Assembly: GCF_900497805.2 (NCBI RefSeq)
Contig: NW_020954557.1
Coordinates: 39,349,803 to 39,413,802, forward strand
DNA length: 64,000 nt
Source of the DNA: Vombatus ursinus
Taxonomy: Eukaryota; Chordata; Mammalia; Diprotodontia; Vombatidae
Direction of reading: 5' to 3'
Part shown: piece after piece, positions 54,340 to 64,000 of the stretch
Layout: every line of letters begins with the position of its first letter
How positions within the stretch are numbered: position 1 is the first letter of the stretch
Program-made: the position numbers and the translations under genes
Notes under the pieces: generated by a model
The model's database searches: none
What the model was told of the DNA's origin: nothing
The model's input: the letters and a program-made list of their open reading frames with translations, nothing else

Positions 54340-54602
54340 AAAACAAATATTTATATGAGTTTACTGTGTGCCAAGCACTTGGCTAAGCCCTTTACAATTA
54401 TCTCATTTGATCCTCAAAACAACCCTTGAAGGTAGGAGCTATTATTATATATTGTTATTTAAAGATGAGGAAATTGAGGAAGACAGAAGTTAAGTGACTT
54501 GCCTAGGATCACACAGCTAGCAAGTTTCTGAAGTAGGATTTGAACTCAGATCTTCCTGTCTCCAAATCCAAGGCTCTATCCACTGTACCAACTAACTGTC
54601 AT
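54340..54602 (-). mobile_element. MIR SINE (minus)
   Basis: 'actgtgtgccaagcacttgg', 'tcatttgatcctcaaaacaa', 'aggatcacacagctagcaag' and 'ctatccactgtaccaactaa' are in order. Confidence 0.9.
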
Positions 54603-55217
54603 TTGATGCCTTTCTTCCTTTTTCTCCTCTCTCCAATTCCACCACCACTAAACATGACTTCTTAGAGAGACTGAGGCATAAATAAGAAGTGATTACAAAA
54701 TCACCCCTACACACTCATCAGGTTGAATACTATGTGGTATGAGTGAAAAACACCTTAAATCCATTGGAACTCCCATGACTCCTCTGTAAGACCATTCTCA
54801 ATCACTCTATACTGTTGTCAGTAAAGGGCACCAGTGAAGACAGATGATCTCAGAAAAGTCTGATATTTTATTGCATCTGGGTCTTTTCTCATTTTTAGTG
54901 CAGTTAGGAGTGTCTAGTTTAGATAACCAAGAAATTAAGGGATAAGGAAGTAGAGGAGTAATTGGCAAACACAAAACCCAGCTCTCTAGTATCTTCACCC
55001 AATCAAAATTTGACCTCAAAAGGAAGCAACAATACCTTTGCGCAGCCAAAATACACTCCATAAAATTCACGAGCTAAAGCCCACCAACTTTACTCAAAGA
55101 ACTCCTTAGATTCTTATTCAGAGCCTATTTATTCTTATTTTACATATCAATCTAACCAGCCTATCTATCTGAATTCCAAATTCACAGCAGCATATAGGTA
55201 ACAAATCAATAGCAAAT
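54603..55217. other. Unassigned non-coding sequence
   Basis: Nothing recognised; an 87-codon minus-strand open frame (54807-55070) has no family features. Confidence 0.4.
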
Positions 55218-55478
55218 CTTAGAGGCAGAAAGGTGGTACAATGGGTAGAGTGCTTAACCTAGAGTCAAGAAGATCTTGTTTCAAATCCAGCCTCAGATAC
55301 TCACTAGTGGTTTGATCCAGGGCAAATTGCTTAACCTCTGTCTGTCTCAGTTTCTCCACTGTAAAATGGAGATAATAAAATGGAACACCTACCTCCCAAA
55401 GTTGTTGCGAGGATGGAATGAGATTATATTGTAAAGTACTTTACAGCCTTAAAGTACAATATAAATGCAGGATCAGGA
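55218..55478 (+). mobile_element. CORE-SINE (MAR1/MIR type)
   Basis: 'cagaaaggtggtacaatggg', 'gtttcaaatccagcctcaga', 'gtctgtctcagtttctccac' and 'gttgttgcgaggatggaatg' in order; near full length. Confidence 0.88.
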
Positions 55479-55996
55479 GGGAGAAGAGTTGTTATAAGTA
55501 TACCCTGAGATGGCTACAAGCAGTAACTGTAAGACAATAAAGGAGAGGCAGGAAAAAATGATAAAAATCTGACACGAGAATTAAAAACACACATACATAA
55601 TATGGAGCAATGTAATGCAGAGACAAACATTGCTACACATCTCCATACCCCCTAAAGCCATAACTGTCAGCACATTTCACTAGTTAATGCGCATAATGGG
55701 TATTCAATCACCAAGAAGAGGTTAAATTATGTTCAGTATATTCTCTTTAAGAAGTCAAGGAAGTATGTAATAGAGTTTTTTTTTAATTTCCATTCAAAAT
55801 AGTTTATTTTAAAAAATTATTTAGAGCTTGAAGGGGAATTTTTCAGCTACCTGGAAAATGCCACTATCCAGAATAACTCATTCCCAAAGGGTTCCACAGA
55901 ACTAAAATGTTATTAAAGATAGATTGGCATTAATTTTGCATGAAAATCCCCAAATTTTAGAACCATGTGGTAGATAACAACCAACTTTTGGGCACA
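55479..55996. other. Unassigned non-coding sequence
   Basis: Nothing recognised; a T-run at 55775-55783. Confidence 0.4.
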
Positions 55997-56302
55997 GGAT
56001 CATAGAATCACATATTTCCATTGGAAGGGGTCTCAGAGACCATCTAGTACAATTCCTTCATCTTACAGATGAGAAGACTAAGGGCCAGAGAAGTTAAATA
56101 ACTTGCCTAAGGTTGCACAGGTAATAAGTGATGGAAATAGTCGGTCAGCAAGTATCTGTTAGGTGCTTACTATGTGCCAGGCACTGTGCTAAACACTGGG
56201 AATATAAATCCAATAAAAAAAGATACTTCTGGCCCTCAAGGAGCTTACATTCTAACAATAGGAAGCAGGGTTCAAAGCCAGATTTTCTGACTCCAAAAAT
56301 CC
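55997..56302 (-). mobile_element. MAR1-type SINE (minus) containing L2 sequence
   Basis: 55997-56137 ('aggatcatagaatcacatat', 'gaccatctagtacaattcct') resumes at 56262-56302 ('gcagggttcaaagccagatt'). Between them lies L2 block 'ttaggtgcttactatgtgcc' and 'caaggagcttacattctaac' (56138-56260). Confidence 0.75.
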
Positions 56303-56571
56303 ATATAGAATTTCTAATTTAAACCTGTGGCTGACATGGAGATGCCAATGTCCACCACTTCTCAAGGGGAAAAAGAGAAGCATGCTAAATCTTGGGAAAA
56401 AAAGAAGTAGCATACAAGTAGCTTCTCTTGGTGACTCAAATGTTAATATCTATCTCAGATTCAATGTTCTACTAGGTGCTTCTTCTAACCTAGGAGACTT
56501 CAGGCTAGAGGGGAACAGGGAAGGAGTATTGAGAGCATCAGATACGTGTACATTTTTCCAGAGTGAGCATG

Positions 56572-56735
56572 CAACAGTGAACAGGGCATTATACTAAGAG
56601 TATAATGTGCTGGTTCTAGTCAACTCAACCTGCCATATGATCTAAAGCAATTTGCTGGGTCTCAACTTTCTCATCTATAATATGAAGATCTCCTACGTTG
56701 CTTCCAGCTCCAAAATTCTACCATTCTATGACTTG
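56572..56735 (+). mobile_element. MAR1/MIR-type SINE
   Basis: 'gtataatgtgctggttctag', 'atctaaagcaatttgctggg' and 'cagctccaaaattctaccat' match the short SINE; diverged. Confidence 0.65.
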
Positions 56736-57424
56736 AAACCAGGACATGCCTATCATACATGGGCACATCATGATTTTAAACTCTGGTTGCCATGGAAATG
56801 TCATGTGGGGCATGACATGGGATGATTGCTTTCTGTTGCAATAAAACAAATGGAAAATTTGAAGATGGGTAATCTTGTTGCAAAGAAGAAGATAGAGAGG
56901 GGGAATAGGCCTTTTCTTTTTCCACCCTTCCTGGTGAATTTCCACCAAATTACAATCTTTTTTTTTTGTTGTTCTGTGAACATCAGCCAAGAAACTACAA
57001 ATCCTATTTCTTTTTCAAGAAAAACACAGGTGCAAAGTAAGACCCCTGCTGGAAAGGTTGTAGGACTCTAAAAGCAAGCAAACAAACAAAACCCCACCAT
57101 ATGTGTATAATCAGGGATTAAATCATAAGCAAGGGACTTTAGAGGAAAAGATGTTAATACTTACTTGAACCCTAAAATAGCTTTAATATGGAGCCACACC
57201 CACCAAAAGTGCCATGCATAAACACTTATTACTACTCTTTTTCTAATACAAAAACTCTAGGACATCAAATTGCTTGTCTTATTTCTTCTTTCAGCTAGCC
57301 AATGACTCTGATAAAAACCTCAAGAGGTCGGTCATCTGGTCCAGGTCTTTGTTTCCAGGTGGGCTAACACTAATGCGTTTAAGACAGTTCTATCTTATTT
57401 CTAAAGCTCACTGGGCAGGGCTGA
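56736..57424. other. Unassigned non-coding sequence
   Basis: Nothing recognised; overlapping open frames on both strands at 56718-57071 are unlikely to be genes. Confidence 0.4.
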
Positions 57425-57435
57425 CGTGTGTGTGT

Positions 57436-57479
<44 letters not shown>
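57425..57479. repeat. (TG)n microsatellite
   Basis: About 27 TG units with one interruption near 57436. Confidence 0.98.
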
Positions 57480-57480
<1 letters not shown>

Positions 57481-57499
57481 GGGAGGGGTTAATGTGGAA

Positions 57500-58256
57500 A
57501 TTCCAGATGCTCTCTAGATAGTCTTTCCAGTATTTAATCACCTTAACAGTCAAGAAAGCCTTTCCCCTGTCCAAGAAATCTCTCTCCTGTTGCAACTTAA
57601 ACACATTCTCTTTGCTTTGTCCTGTGAGATAGAGAACAACCAGTCAGAATTCTCCTTATAGTAATCTTTCATTGTTTGCACACCCTTATTAAACCACTCT
57701 TTAGCCTTCTCTTCTCCAGGATAAATAACTTCCAATCGTTTCCTCAGGAAATACTTTCTATCCCTTAATTCACTTTCTTGTTTCTCTCTTTGGTTTCTCC
57801 AGTCTTTTTCTTTTTAAGTTATAGGCACTAATTAAACATAACATTCTATGACCTATGCAGATGATAATGCAAGCCTTATGTCCTGTCTCCAATTCATACT
57901 GCATTTGATATATCCCATCATCATATGACTATTTCATATCAATGTTATGTTAGCAACTCGTCATTCAGCTTGTGATCCACTACCACTTTCAGATCTTTTT
58001 CATCCAAACCTGTGCCTAATCTCTCTTCTCTTGATCTTTTTATTGCTGTTCTACTTCCTTGTCTTTGTCCTTATTAAACTTTTTCCTATCTCTGATGGAA
58101 CATTTCTCTAATTTATTAGGTCACTTTAAATTCTATTACTGCTTTCTAAGGTATTAGTAATCCCACCTAATTTCATGTTATAGGCAGACTTGCTGAATAT
58201 GTTTTTAATTCCTTTAGCCAGGACATTGATTAAATCATTAAATATAAATTACCCCA
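57500..58256 (-). mobile_element. CR1/L3 LINE 3' region (minus)
   Basis: Read on +, the order of words follows antisense CR1/L3: 'aagaaagcctttcccctgtc', 'tttgctttgtcctgtgagat', 'tagccttctcttctccagga', 'cagcttgtgatccactacca', 'ctttcagatctttttcatcc', 'aggtattagtaatcccacct', 'caggacattgattaaa'. About 750 bp, colinear, strongly diverged, without usable coding capacity. Confidence 0.8.
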
Positions 58257-59059
58257 GTGCAGAAAGAAGGGGATACGTCCCCTCTATGTGGTTCTCCAGA
58301 AGCTAAAGGGAAGAAAAGAAGGAATGCTCGATAGTTTTGGGAATATCAGGAGTCCATTGAACTGATTGCTTAGATTTGTTTTATATGAATTTCAAGTATT
58401 TTTAATTGGCCATCCCATATATTTGAGAGGAAAGAGGAGAATGAGCCTCTCAGGGGCAATCCAGAATGAAACAATAAAGAGAAATAGTAAGTTTAATATT
58501 GTAATTATTTTGATTTTCAAAAAATTAGGAAAAACACCAACCAAACTTAAGAACTAAAGTAGGACTCTATGGCCATGTCTAGGTGATGCCAAAACCAAAA
58601 GCACATCACGGAAAGGGAAAACAATCTGTAGGAATGGTTGTTTGGCATCCAGTGGAACAGACAATTAGGTTTTAGGCTTCACTTTTCACTCTTTGGCCAA
58701 TTGTTTAGGTGTCCTGGGAACATAGCCATAAAGCCTATGCATGATTATTTTTATCTACAAATTATAATCATGTCCTAAATATGATAGAAGTGATGTTTGA
58801 ATTTAACCTGGGGGTGAGATAGAGAAAGCCATGTCTCTTGGGGTATACCTAGCCCTAATTTCAGTAGAGTGGTTCTTAGGAAGATGGGTTCATGGAAATG
58901 AAGGCGGAAGGAAAAAACTAGGATGTCAGCATTTATTGGGAGATGAGGGACAGGGAGGGTGGGAAGGAAAGTATTTGGATATAGAAAACATCACACTTTC
59001 TTCCAAGACCTTGGGAGATAATTATTATTCTCATGTCCCCTATTACACTGAAACCATAG
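58257..59059. other. Unassigned non-coding sequence
   Basis: Nothing recognised. 58620-58800 is complex text of possible regulatory type. The 80-codon open frame at 58831-59073 runs into a SINE. Confidence 0.4.
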
Positions 59060-59232
59060 GTTCAGAGATATAGAACACAGAAGGACCTTGAAAGTAGCCC
59101 CCTCATTTTGCAGATAAGGAAACAGATCCAAAGAGTGACTTCCCCAAGCTCATATGAGTAGTAAGGAGGGGAGATGAAATTCAAGCCCAGGTCTTCTGAC
59201 TCCAAATCCTGTCTTCTTTCTAATGCTCTATG
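59060..59232 (-). mobile_element. MAR1-type SINE (minus)
   Basis: 'aaggaccttgaaagtagccc', 'ttttgcagataaggaaacag' and 'gcccaggtcttctgactcca' are in reversed order. Confidence 0.8.
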
Positions 59233-59334
59233 AATTCTCACCATTATCAATGAAGAAAGGGGGTTTTGTTTGTTTACTCTTTAAATAATTAATGCATGCA
59301 ATGACAAATTTTAGCCTCTGAGAATGGATAAAAA

Positions 59335-59540
59335 AAGAACACACCTCTTTCCTCTCAGTAGAGAAGAGGGGGATTATGAGTACAGAATGTTGCATACTCT
59401 GACACACACTGTCAATTTGTTATTTGTTTTTATTTAACTGTTTTTCTTTGTTACAAAGATACATTGGGGGAGAGGAGGAAAAGAAGTATAAATAACTGTG
59501 GTGTAAAAAACAAAAGACATCAATAAAGCTTTTTTTAAAA
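59335..59540 (+). mobile_element. L1 3' UTR fragment
   Basis: 'attatgagtacagaatgttg', 'tatttaactgtttttctttg' and 'acaaaagacatcaataaagc' match the L1 3' end type at 4.4 and 12.6 kb. Confidence 0.75.
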
Positions 59541-60189
59541 ATGCTGTTTGTTTATGAAAACACAGTCCAGACTCTAGTGGAGGAAGAAATTATCCTCATC
59601 CAAAAATAATAATATAAAAAAATCAATGAAAGCTTCACTTCTCTACATAAGGCACTATGGAGAAATGTTAAAGTCTCATTCCTACTTCCCATACATCCCT
59701 TCATGGATTTGCCTGAAGGGTACATGATTTCTAAATCAGAAATGAGAATGCAGAAATCATCTTCTCCCAAGGCTTTTGTTCCCCAGTATCAATCAGGAAG
59801 AATATTAATGAGACGTTTTGGCATATACCATTTCTCCCTCAACCAACGTCAGAAATCCAGCTTCACTTTTCTGAGGCAATTGTTCATGGCAATGCTTGTG
59901 AAATAAAAAATGTAATTCATCTCTAGACAATAACTAATTATTACTGATTACGAAGAAATAAGTCAACAAAGATATTTTCCTGTTTACATTCTTATCAGAC
60001 TGTATCAGAACCATCTGTGTTTTCAAGTTGGGTTGGTTTTTTTTTCCTTTTTATCCCAAGGGATAAATACTTCACATTGTTCTCTGAATATATGCATGCA
60101 AAAATGCCATTTGATGCACTGCTTGCAAAGCTATAGCTAAGATGGGCGGGTGGGGAAAACATCCATTACCTTCCAGTTAAAATAAAAAT
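59541..60189. other. Unassigned non-coding sequence
   Basis: Nothing recognised. 59915-60030 is AT-rich complex text with several TAAT cores. Confidence 0.4.
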
Positions 60190-60418
60190 TAAGAGAGACA
60201 GCATAGGATAGTGACTAGAGAGCGAAGCCTGCAGTCAGAGAGAAGTGGGTCCAGGTTCTGTCTCCGATACATTCTGGTGGTGTGACCCTGGGCAAATTAA
60301 TGAACGTCTCAGGGCCAAAGGCAGCTCTTTAAGAATATAAATCAGCACGATTGCTGCCAATCAGGGGAGGGAGTTTTCATACTAGGAGTTCCTTACCCTG
60401 ATGAACTCAACAGGTCCA
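60190..60418 (+). mobile_element. MAR1-like CORE-SINE, full length
   Basis: 'gacagcataggatagtgact', 'gtgtgaccctgggcaaatta', 'agcacgattgctgccaatca' and 'tactaggagttccttaccct' show the whole layout of the family whose tails occur at 0.6, 6.9, 33.4 and 41.6 kb. Confidence 0.8.
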
Positions 60419-60744
60419 GACAAAAAAAAAAGAAAATCAGCTAAGCTCTTTGTTGAATATGCTGTCATATAAAATACAAGAAGCTACAGCGACTTGCCCC
60501 AAACCTCAGATTTTCTCCAGGTTTTCAGTCTTATAAACACGTATCATGGGCCTTTATAACAACAGTAGTAACCCCACACTAACAAAGACAATAGGCACTG
60601 TGTTAATGAGAGGAATATTCTACTCCAGAATGCCTAATCATAAGTGACATTTTTATCTTCCTAAATGTTACTTAACCATCACCAGGCCCCAGTGAAACGA
60701 AGAACAAATAATATCCCTTCTTCACAGAAAAAGAGAGTTGCCCC
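60419..60744. other. Unassigned non-coding sequence
   Basis: An A-run at 60422-60432; otherwise nothing recognised. Confidence 0.4.
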
Positions 60745-60935
60745 CATGGTCTAAAAAGCAGAAATTGTGGATTTTCAACCTGACTGTGATACTTAGTGAA
60801 TGTGCTACATGGCTTAGGGCAAGTAATTAACCTCTCCATGTCTCAGTTACTTCATCTGTAAAATAGGGATAAGGATGTTACACAGGTGTGATGCCTAGAC
60901 TAATTAGTGTAATTATCATTACAGATTAGGAAATG
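60745..60935 (+). mobile_element. MIR SINE
   Basis: 'acatggcttagggcaagtaa', 'ccatgtctcagttacttcat' and 'ctgtaaaatagggataagga' match MIR; the head is worn. Confidence 0.75.
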
Positions 60936-61465
60936 AGGTTGGGAAGCTGATGTCAAATCTCACATTAGCACTCCAGAATCCTTCCTTTAGCCTTCTCTTA
61001 TATGAGATCATTTTTCAGAGGTCTATAGAAGACATGACAAAAGCCACAATTTGTGGCTGGGGACTGAATGCCCAGATAAAAATGGACTATATTAACCACA
61101 CTGTTTCACATCCCTAATGAATCATCTTTTGGGGACTGGCTTGTTGTTTATCAGTCAGCTTGGTGTCTAAACATATTCATACCTATAAATAACATTTAGG
61201 TCTTCACATTGGAGTTGGGATGCAAGTACAGACACTGGATACTAAGTTGGTCTTTGCTGGTAAGTCAGTTCTTGGCTTCATCTACCTTGTGTTAAGCCCA
61301 TCGTTATGAATATGTACAAACCTTCGTCTGATTCACAGACATGTACATATAAAAGGCTGAGAAATCGGACTCAGACTATTAAACCTGATACCAAAAGAAA
61401 ACCAAAGGCAACTAAAAACACACTGGATTTGGTGTTGATGTACCACGAAATAACATTTATTCTGA
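60936..61465. other. Unassigned non-coding sequence
   Basis: Nothing recognised. The 94-codon open frame from 61306 runs into the 7SL pseudogene. Confidence 0.4.
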
Positions 61466-61763
61466 TTTTTTTTTTTAAACTGAGTCTCCCCATCTTGACC
61501 AGTCTGTTAGTACAATGGATATTCATGAACCTGATCTCACTGCTGGGCAGCATGGAAGCTTTGACCTGCTTTGTTTCTGACCCAGGCTGATCAGTCCCTC
61601 CACAGGCAACCTGGTACTTTTATCCCATCATGTGACCTCACCACATTGATGGTAGACTTGGTGAGGACAATGTAATTGGCTTAAGCTATTGCAGCTCAGA
61701 ACTCCAGAGGTCAAGAGATTCACTAGCTCCAGCCTCCTCAGGCATGCGCCACTACACCTGGCC
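61466..61763 (-). pseudogene. RN7SL pseudogene: 7SL (signal recognition particle) RNA pseudogene, nearly full length
   Basis: 7SL is the RNA scaffold of the signal recognition particle. On the minus strand this copy reads 'ggccaggtgtagtggcgcat', 'gcctgaggaggctggag', 'tcttgacctctggagttctg', then the S-domain words (+ strand) 'gacctcaccacattgatg', 'acaggcaacctggta', 'tttgacctgctttgtttctg', and the 3' Alu-domain end '(gact)gagtctccccatcttgacc'. It ends in a run of A (T11 at 61466-61476 on +), the mark of a processed copy. Length is about 287 nt against about 300 for the real RNA; roughly 18 nt (tagtcccagctactcgg region) near the 5' end are missing. Many substitutions show it is not functional. 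Confidence 0.9.
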
Positions 61764-61767
61764 AATT

Positions 61768-61924
61768 TTTTTTTCTTTTTTCTTTTTTTGCTAGGCAATG
61801 GGGTTAAGTGACTTGCCCAGGGTCACACAGCTAGTAAGTGTTATGTGTCTGAGGCTGGATTTGAACTCAGGTCCTCCTGACTCTAGGGCCAGTGCTCTAT
61901 CTACTGTGCCACCTAACTGCCCCC
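61768..61924 (-). mobile_element. Short tRNA-SINE (WSINE-like, minus)
   Basis: A T-rich run, 'caatggggttaagtgacttg', 'gtcacacagctagtaagtgt', 'gaactcaggtcctcctgact' and 'ctactgtgccacctaactgc' in reversed order. It sits exactly at the 5' end of the 7SL pseudogene; CCAATT on both sides may be the target duplication. Confidence 0.92.
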
Positions 61925-62089
61925 AATTACTTCTTTATGCTTATCTGCTCTGCTGGAGAACTACTGTCTAAATGTCACTACTGTCCTGGACCATTAGAGA
62001 CCTTGAGGCAACTGGATGCCAACTTCAGTTCTGGACAAAGACTCTGAAGGGGCTCCACTGAACCTGAATGAAGACCAGTCCAATGCAAC

Positions 62090-63000
62090 ATTTATTAACC
62101 ACTTACAATGTGTGAGACATTGTAACAGGAGCTGAAGATACAAAGAGGAGAACAATAGTCCTTGCCCACAAGCTTACAATCTAATAGGGAAAAGAAGATA
62201 GGCACAAACAAGTAGTACACACGCATCCCCACACAACACGAACACAAAATTAGAGGGCAGTGGAGCAGTAGGGAGAGTGCTGGGGCTTTGACTCAGGAAG
62301 ACCTGAGTTCCAGTCCTGCCTCAGATTTTTACTAGCTGTGTAACCACAGGCAAGTCGATTAAACTCCCTCAGACTCAGTTTCCCCAGCTGTAAAATGAAA
62401 GGTTTGAGATCTAGATGATGCTTTGATCTATGAACTTTAAGGATCCAAAGAAAGTACCAAAAGAAATTTGAGAAAGGAAAGACTAGCTGGGAGAGGTCAG
62501 GGGACAAAGGTAAATATTGAGCTGAATCTTTGAAGAGGAGAAAGACTCCAATGGAGAAGAAACGTGGGAGGCGCCTGTCTGGGAGTCGAGGAAATTCTGC
62601 ATGCAAAGAGTTGGGGCAGCAAGACAGAATTAGAGAATGGTTTGTTGTCCAATATAGTTGGAATATAAAGTCAAGACAGGAAGTCAAATCAAACAATAAC
62701 CCCAGAAAGGTAGTTTGAGTGATCTATATGACAACTAAAATTTTTAACTTTGTCCTATGGGTAATGGAGAGTCAGCAAAAATTTTTGAGTCTGGGCATGA
62801 CATTTTCAGACCCATGAATTAAAAAAAATAATTTTGTCAGGATGAACTGGATTGTAGAGAGACTAGAGGCAGGAAGACCAATGAAGAGGCTACTGAAGTC
62901 TTCAAGATGAGAGGAAGCAATTAAAATATGGGGGGAGAGGTCATGAGGATCTGAACTGGGGTAGTGATGATCAAGGGAAGAAAAGGAGCTAAGGAAGAGG
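62090..63000 (+). mobile_element. Long L2-type LINE 3' region, interrupted by a SINE
   Basis: 'acatttattaaccacttaca', 'cttgcccacaagcttacaat', then from 62450 'gctgaatctttgaagaggag', 'gtaatggagagtcagcaaaa', 'aggcaggaagaccaatgaag' and 'gatctgaactggggtagtga'. This copy joins the 'atttattaagcac' block and the later 3' region in one element, about 0.7 kb without the SINE. The 148-codon minus-strand frame at 62250-62696 is antisense to it. Confidence 0.75.
62258..62448 (+). mobile_element. MAR1/MIR-type SINE in L2
   Basis: 'gggcagtggagcagtaggga' to 'atctagatgatgctttgatc' with 'ctgagttccagtcctgcctc' and 'ctcagtttccccagctgtaa' inside. LINE sequence on both sides. Confidence 0.85.
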
Positions 63001-63397
63001 GGAAAGAGTAGTGAAAGGAAAGTGGTAAGACTCCAACAGTTTTTAAAAATGAAAATGTTTTTTATTGGTTCTCTTCTTTGTTTTTACTTTGAGGTATAAC
63101 ATGACAGGAATATAGCTTTCACATTTCTAGGAAATGTGACAGAGTGTAGAGAGGAATATTTAAAAAGAACAAAAACTTGAAAGAGGAGCTTACAGAGGTC
63201 TGCAGAAGCAATGAAGCACAAGGTACAGTTTGTGGCCACAAGTAAAGTACACAGACAAAATGGCCTGTATATTAATCTCCTGAATCCAGCAGCTATTAAC
63301 CCATGGTTCTAGATCCCTTAGTTCAGGGAAATGTAGCTTCCTGGTCACAGAACTCCTGATGTGATTCGGTTACAAGTTCAAAGCAAAGCAAAGAAGC
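63001..63397. other. Unassigned non-coding sequence
   Basis: Nothing recognised. Confidence 0.4.
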
Positions 63398-63565
63398 AGC
63401 ACAATTCAGTGAAAAGAGAACTGGCTTGGGACTCAGAGGATCTGGGTTCAAATCCTGACTCTGTCATCTCTCTTGGCCTCAGTTTCCTCACCTGTAAAAT
63501 GAGGAGATTGGACCAGATAATCTCTGAGGTCCATTCCAGCTCCATGTCTATGATCTTGATTCTTG
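63398..63565 (+). mobile_element. MAR1/MIR-type SINE
   Basis: 'ttcagtgaaaagagaactgg', 'gatctgggttcaaatcctga', 'cctcacctgtaaaatgagga' and 'ccagataatctctgaggtcc' in order. Confidence 0.88.
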
Positions 63566-64000
63566 AAAATAACAGATATTTCAGCCTGAAATCTAAGTCA
63601 AAGGTCACTGGTTTCTATAACCATTCCCACACTTTTCTGAAGACATAAGCCTAAACGTCAAATGCTCACTCTCCTGGTTCTTTGCTCCTCCTAAGCTTTC
63701 CTCCAAAGTCTTGGACAACAACTTTCAAGACGCAGCCTCAAAGCTCTTGCCACTCTCATACTCACTTTTGCCCATCACACAAAAACATAACAACAAGGAG
63801 CCGTTTAAGCCAAAGCTGAAACTGCTAACACAACTCTTGTACTCCATTAAACCTGATTAGAAATCCCTCCGTGATTAACATTCATCTCACCGGATCATGC
63901 TTGAAGGTTAACATCTCGACTCTCCCGAGAGAGAGGGAGGATGAGTGTCTTTATTAAATGAAGACTGTTATGGAGGCCCCAGTAAGGAGTAAATTCCACC
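63566..64000. other. Unassigned non-coding sequence
   Basis: Nothing recognised up to the window end. Confidence 0.4.

Noticed and set aside
3939-61924. tRNA genes, suggested by A-box and B-box words
   Set aside because: All are SINE heads without a foldable cloverleaf or correct 3' part.
62250-62696. Longest open frame in the window (148 codons, minus)
   Set aside because: It is antisense to a SINE and L2-type LINE sequence.

Overview
The window reads as AT-rich, gene-free nuclear DNA of a marsupial. The best evidence is a dense set of marsupial-type retroposons: tRNA-headed SINEs whose tails end in an RTE/BovB-like 3' sequence, short (T)n/(A)n-tailed SINEs of the Australian WSINE type, old MIR/MAR1 CORE-SINEs, marsupial L1 3' ends, many L2 tails, one CR1/L3 LINE and several hAT-type DNA transposon remnants. 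The short SINE type favours an Australian marsupial (dasyurid, kangaroo or koala group), but I cannot settle the species. Family names come from recalled consensus sequences and were not checked by a database search.

Layout. 0-9.7 kb: SINEs, L2 tails and an L1 3' end, including a multiply nested SINE/L2 block at 7.1-7.6 kb. 9.7-13.5 kb: little repeat, possibly conserved non-coding DNA. 13.7-16 kb: hAT remnants with internal microsatellites and a probable local duplication. 16-18.4 kb: mostly unique. 18.4-26.7 kb: SINEs, an L1 insertion with clear target-site duplications (19.4-19.8 kb) and L2 tails, with a quiet stretch at 21.2-23.0 kb. 26.7-33.4 kb: mostly unique, with one hAT element, a short palindromic element and a tandem array of 160-175 bp units at 31.9-32.6 kb. 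33.4-39.6 kb: scattered repeats and a 256 bp purine tract. 39.6-44.9 kb: L2, L1 and SINE clusters, with two protein-like minus-strand reading frames. 45-49.9 kb: L1, L2 and SINE insertions. 49.9-50.9 kb: an unnamed retroposon and a short SINE around or inside an L2. 51-57.4 kb: mixed. 57.5-58.3 kb: CR1/L3. 61.5-61.8 kb: a nearly full-length 7SL RNA pseudogene abutting a SINE. 62-63 kb: an old L2-type element broken by a SINE.

I see no convincing protein-coding gene, CpG island, CRISPR array or functional RNA gene. Three minus-strand stretches (1222-1528, 42950-43090, 39989-40198) read like protein and deserve a search; they may be fragments of retrocopies or isolated exons. I found no new biological system. 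The more unusual items are the 7SL pseudogene, an unnamed 244 bp retroposon with an 11 bp target duplication, the 160-175 bp tandem array and the duplicated hAT segment.
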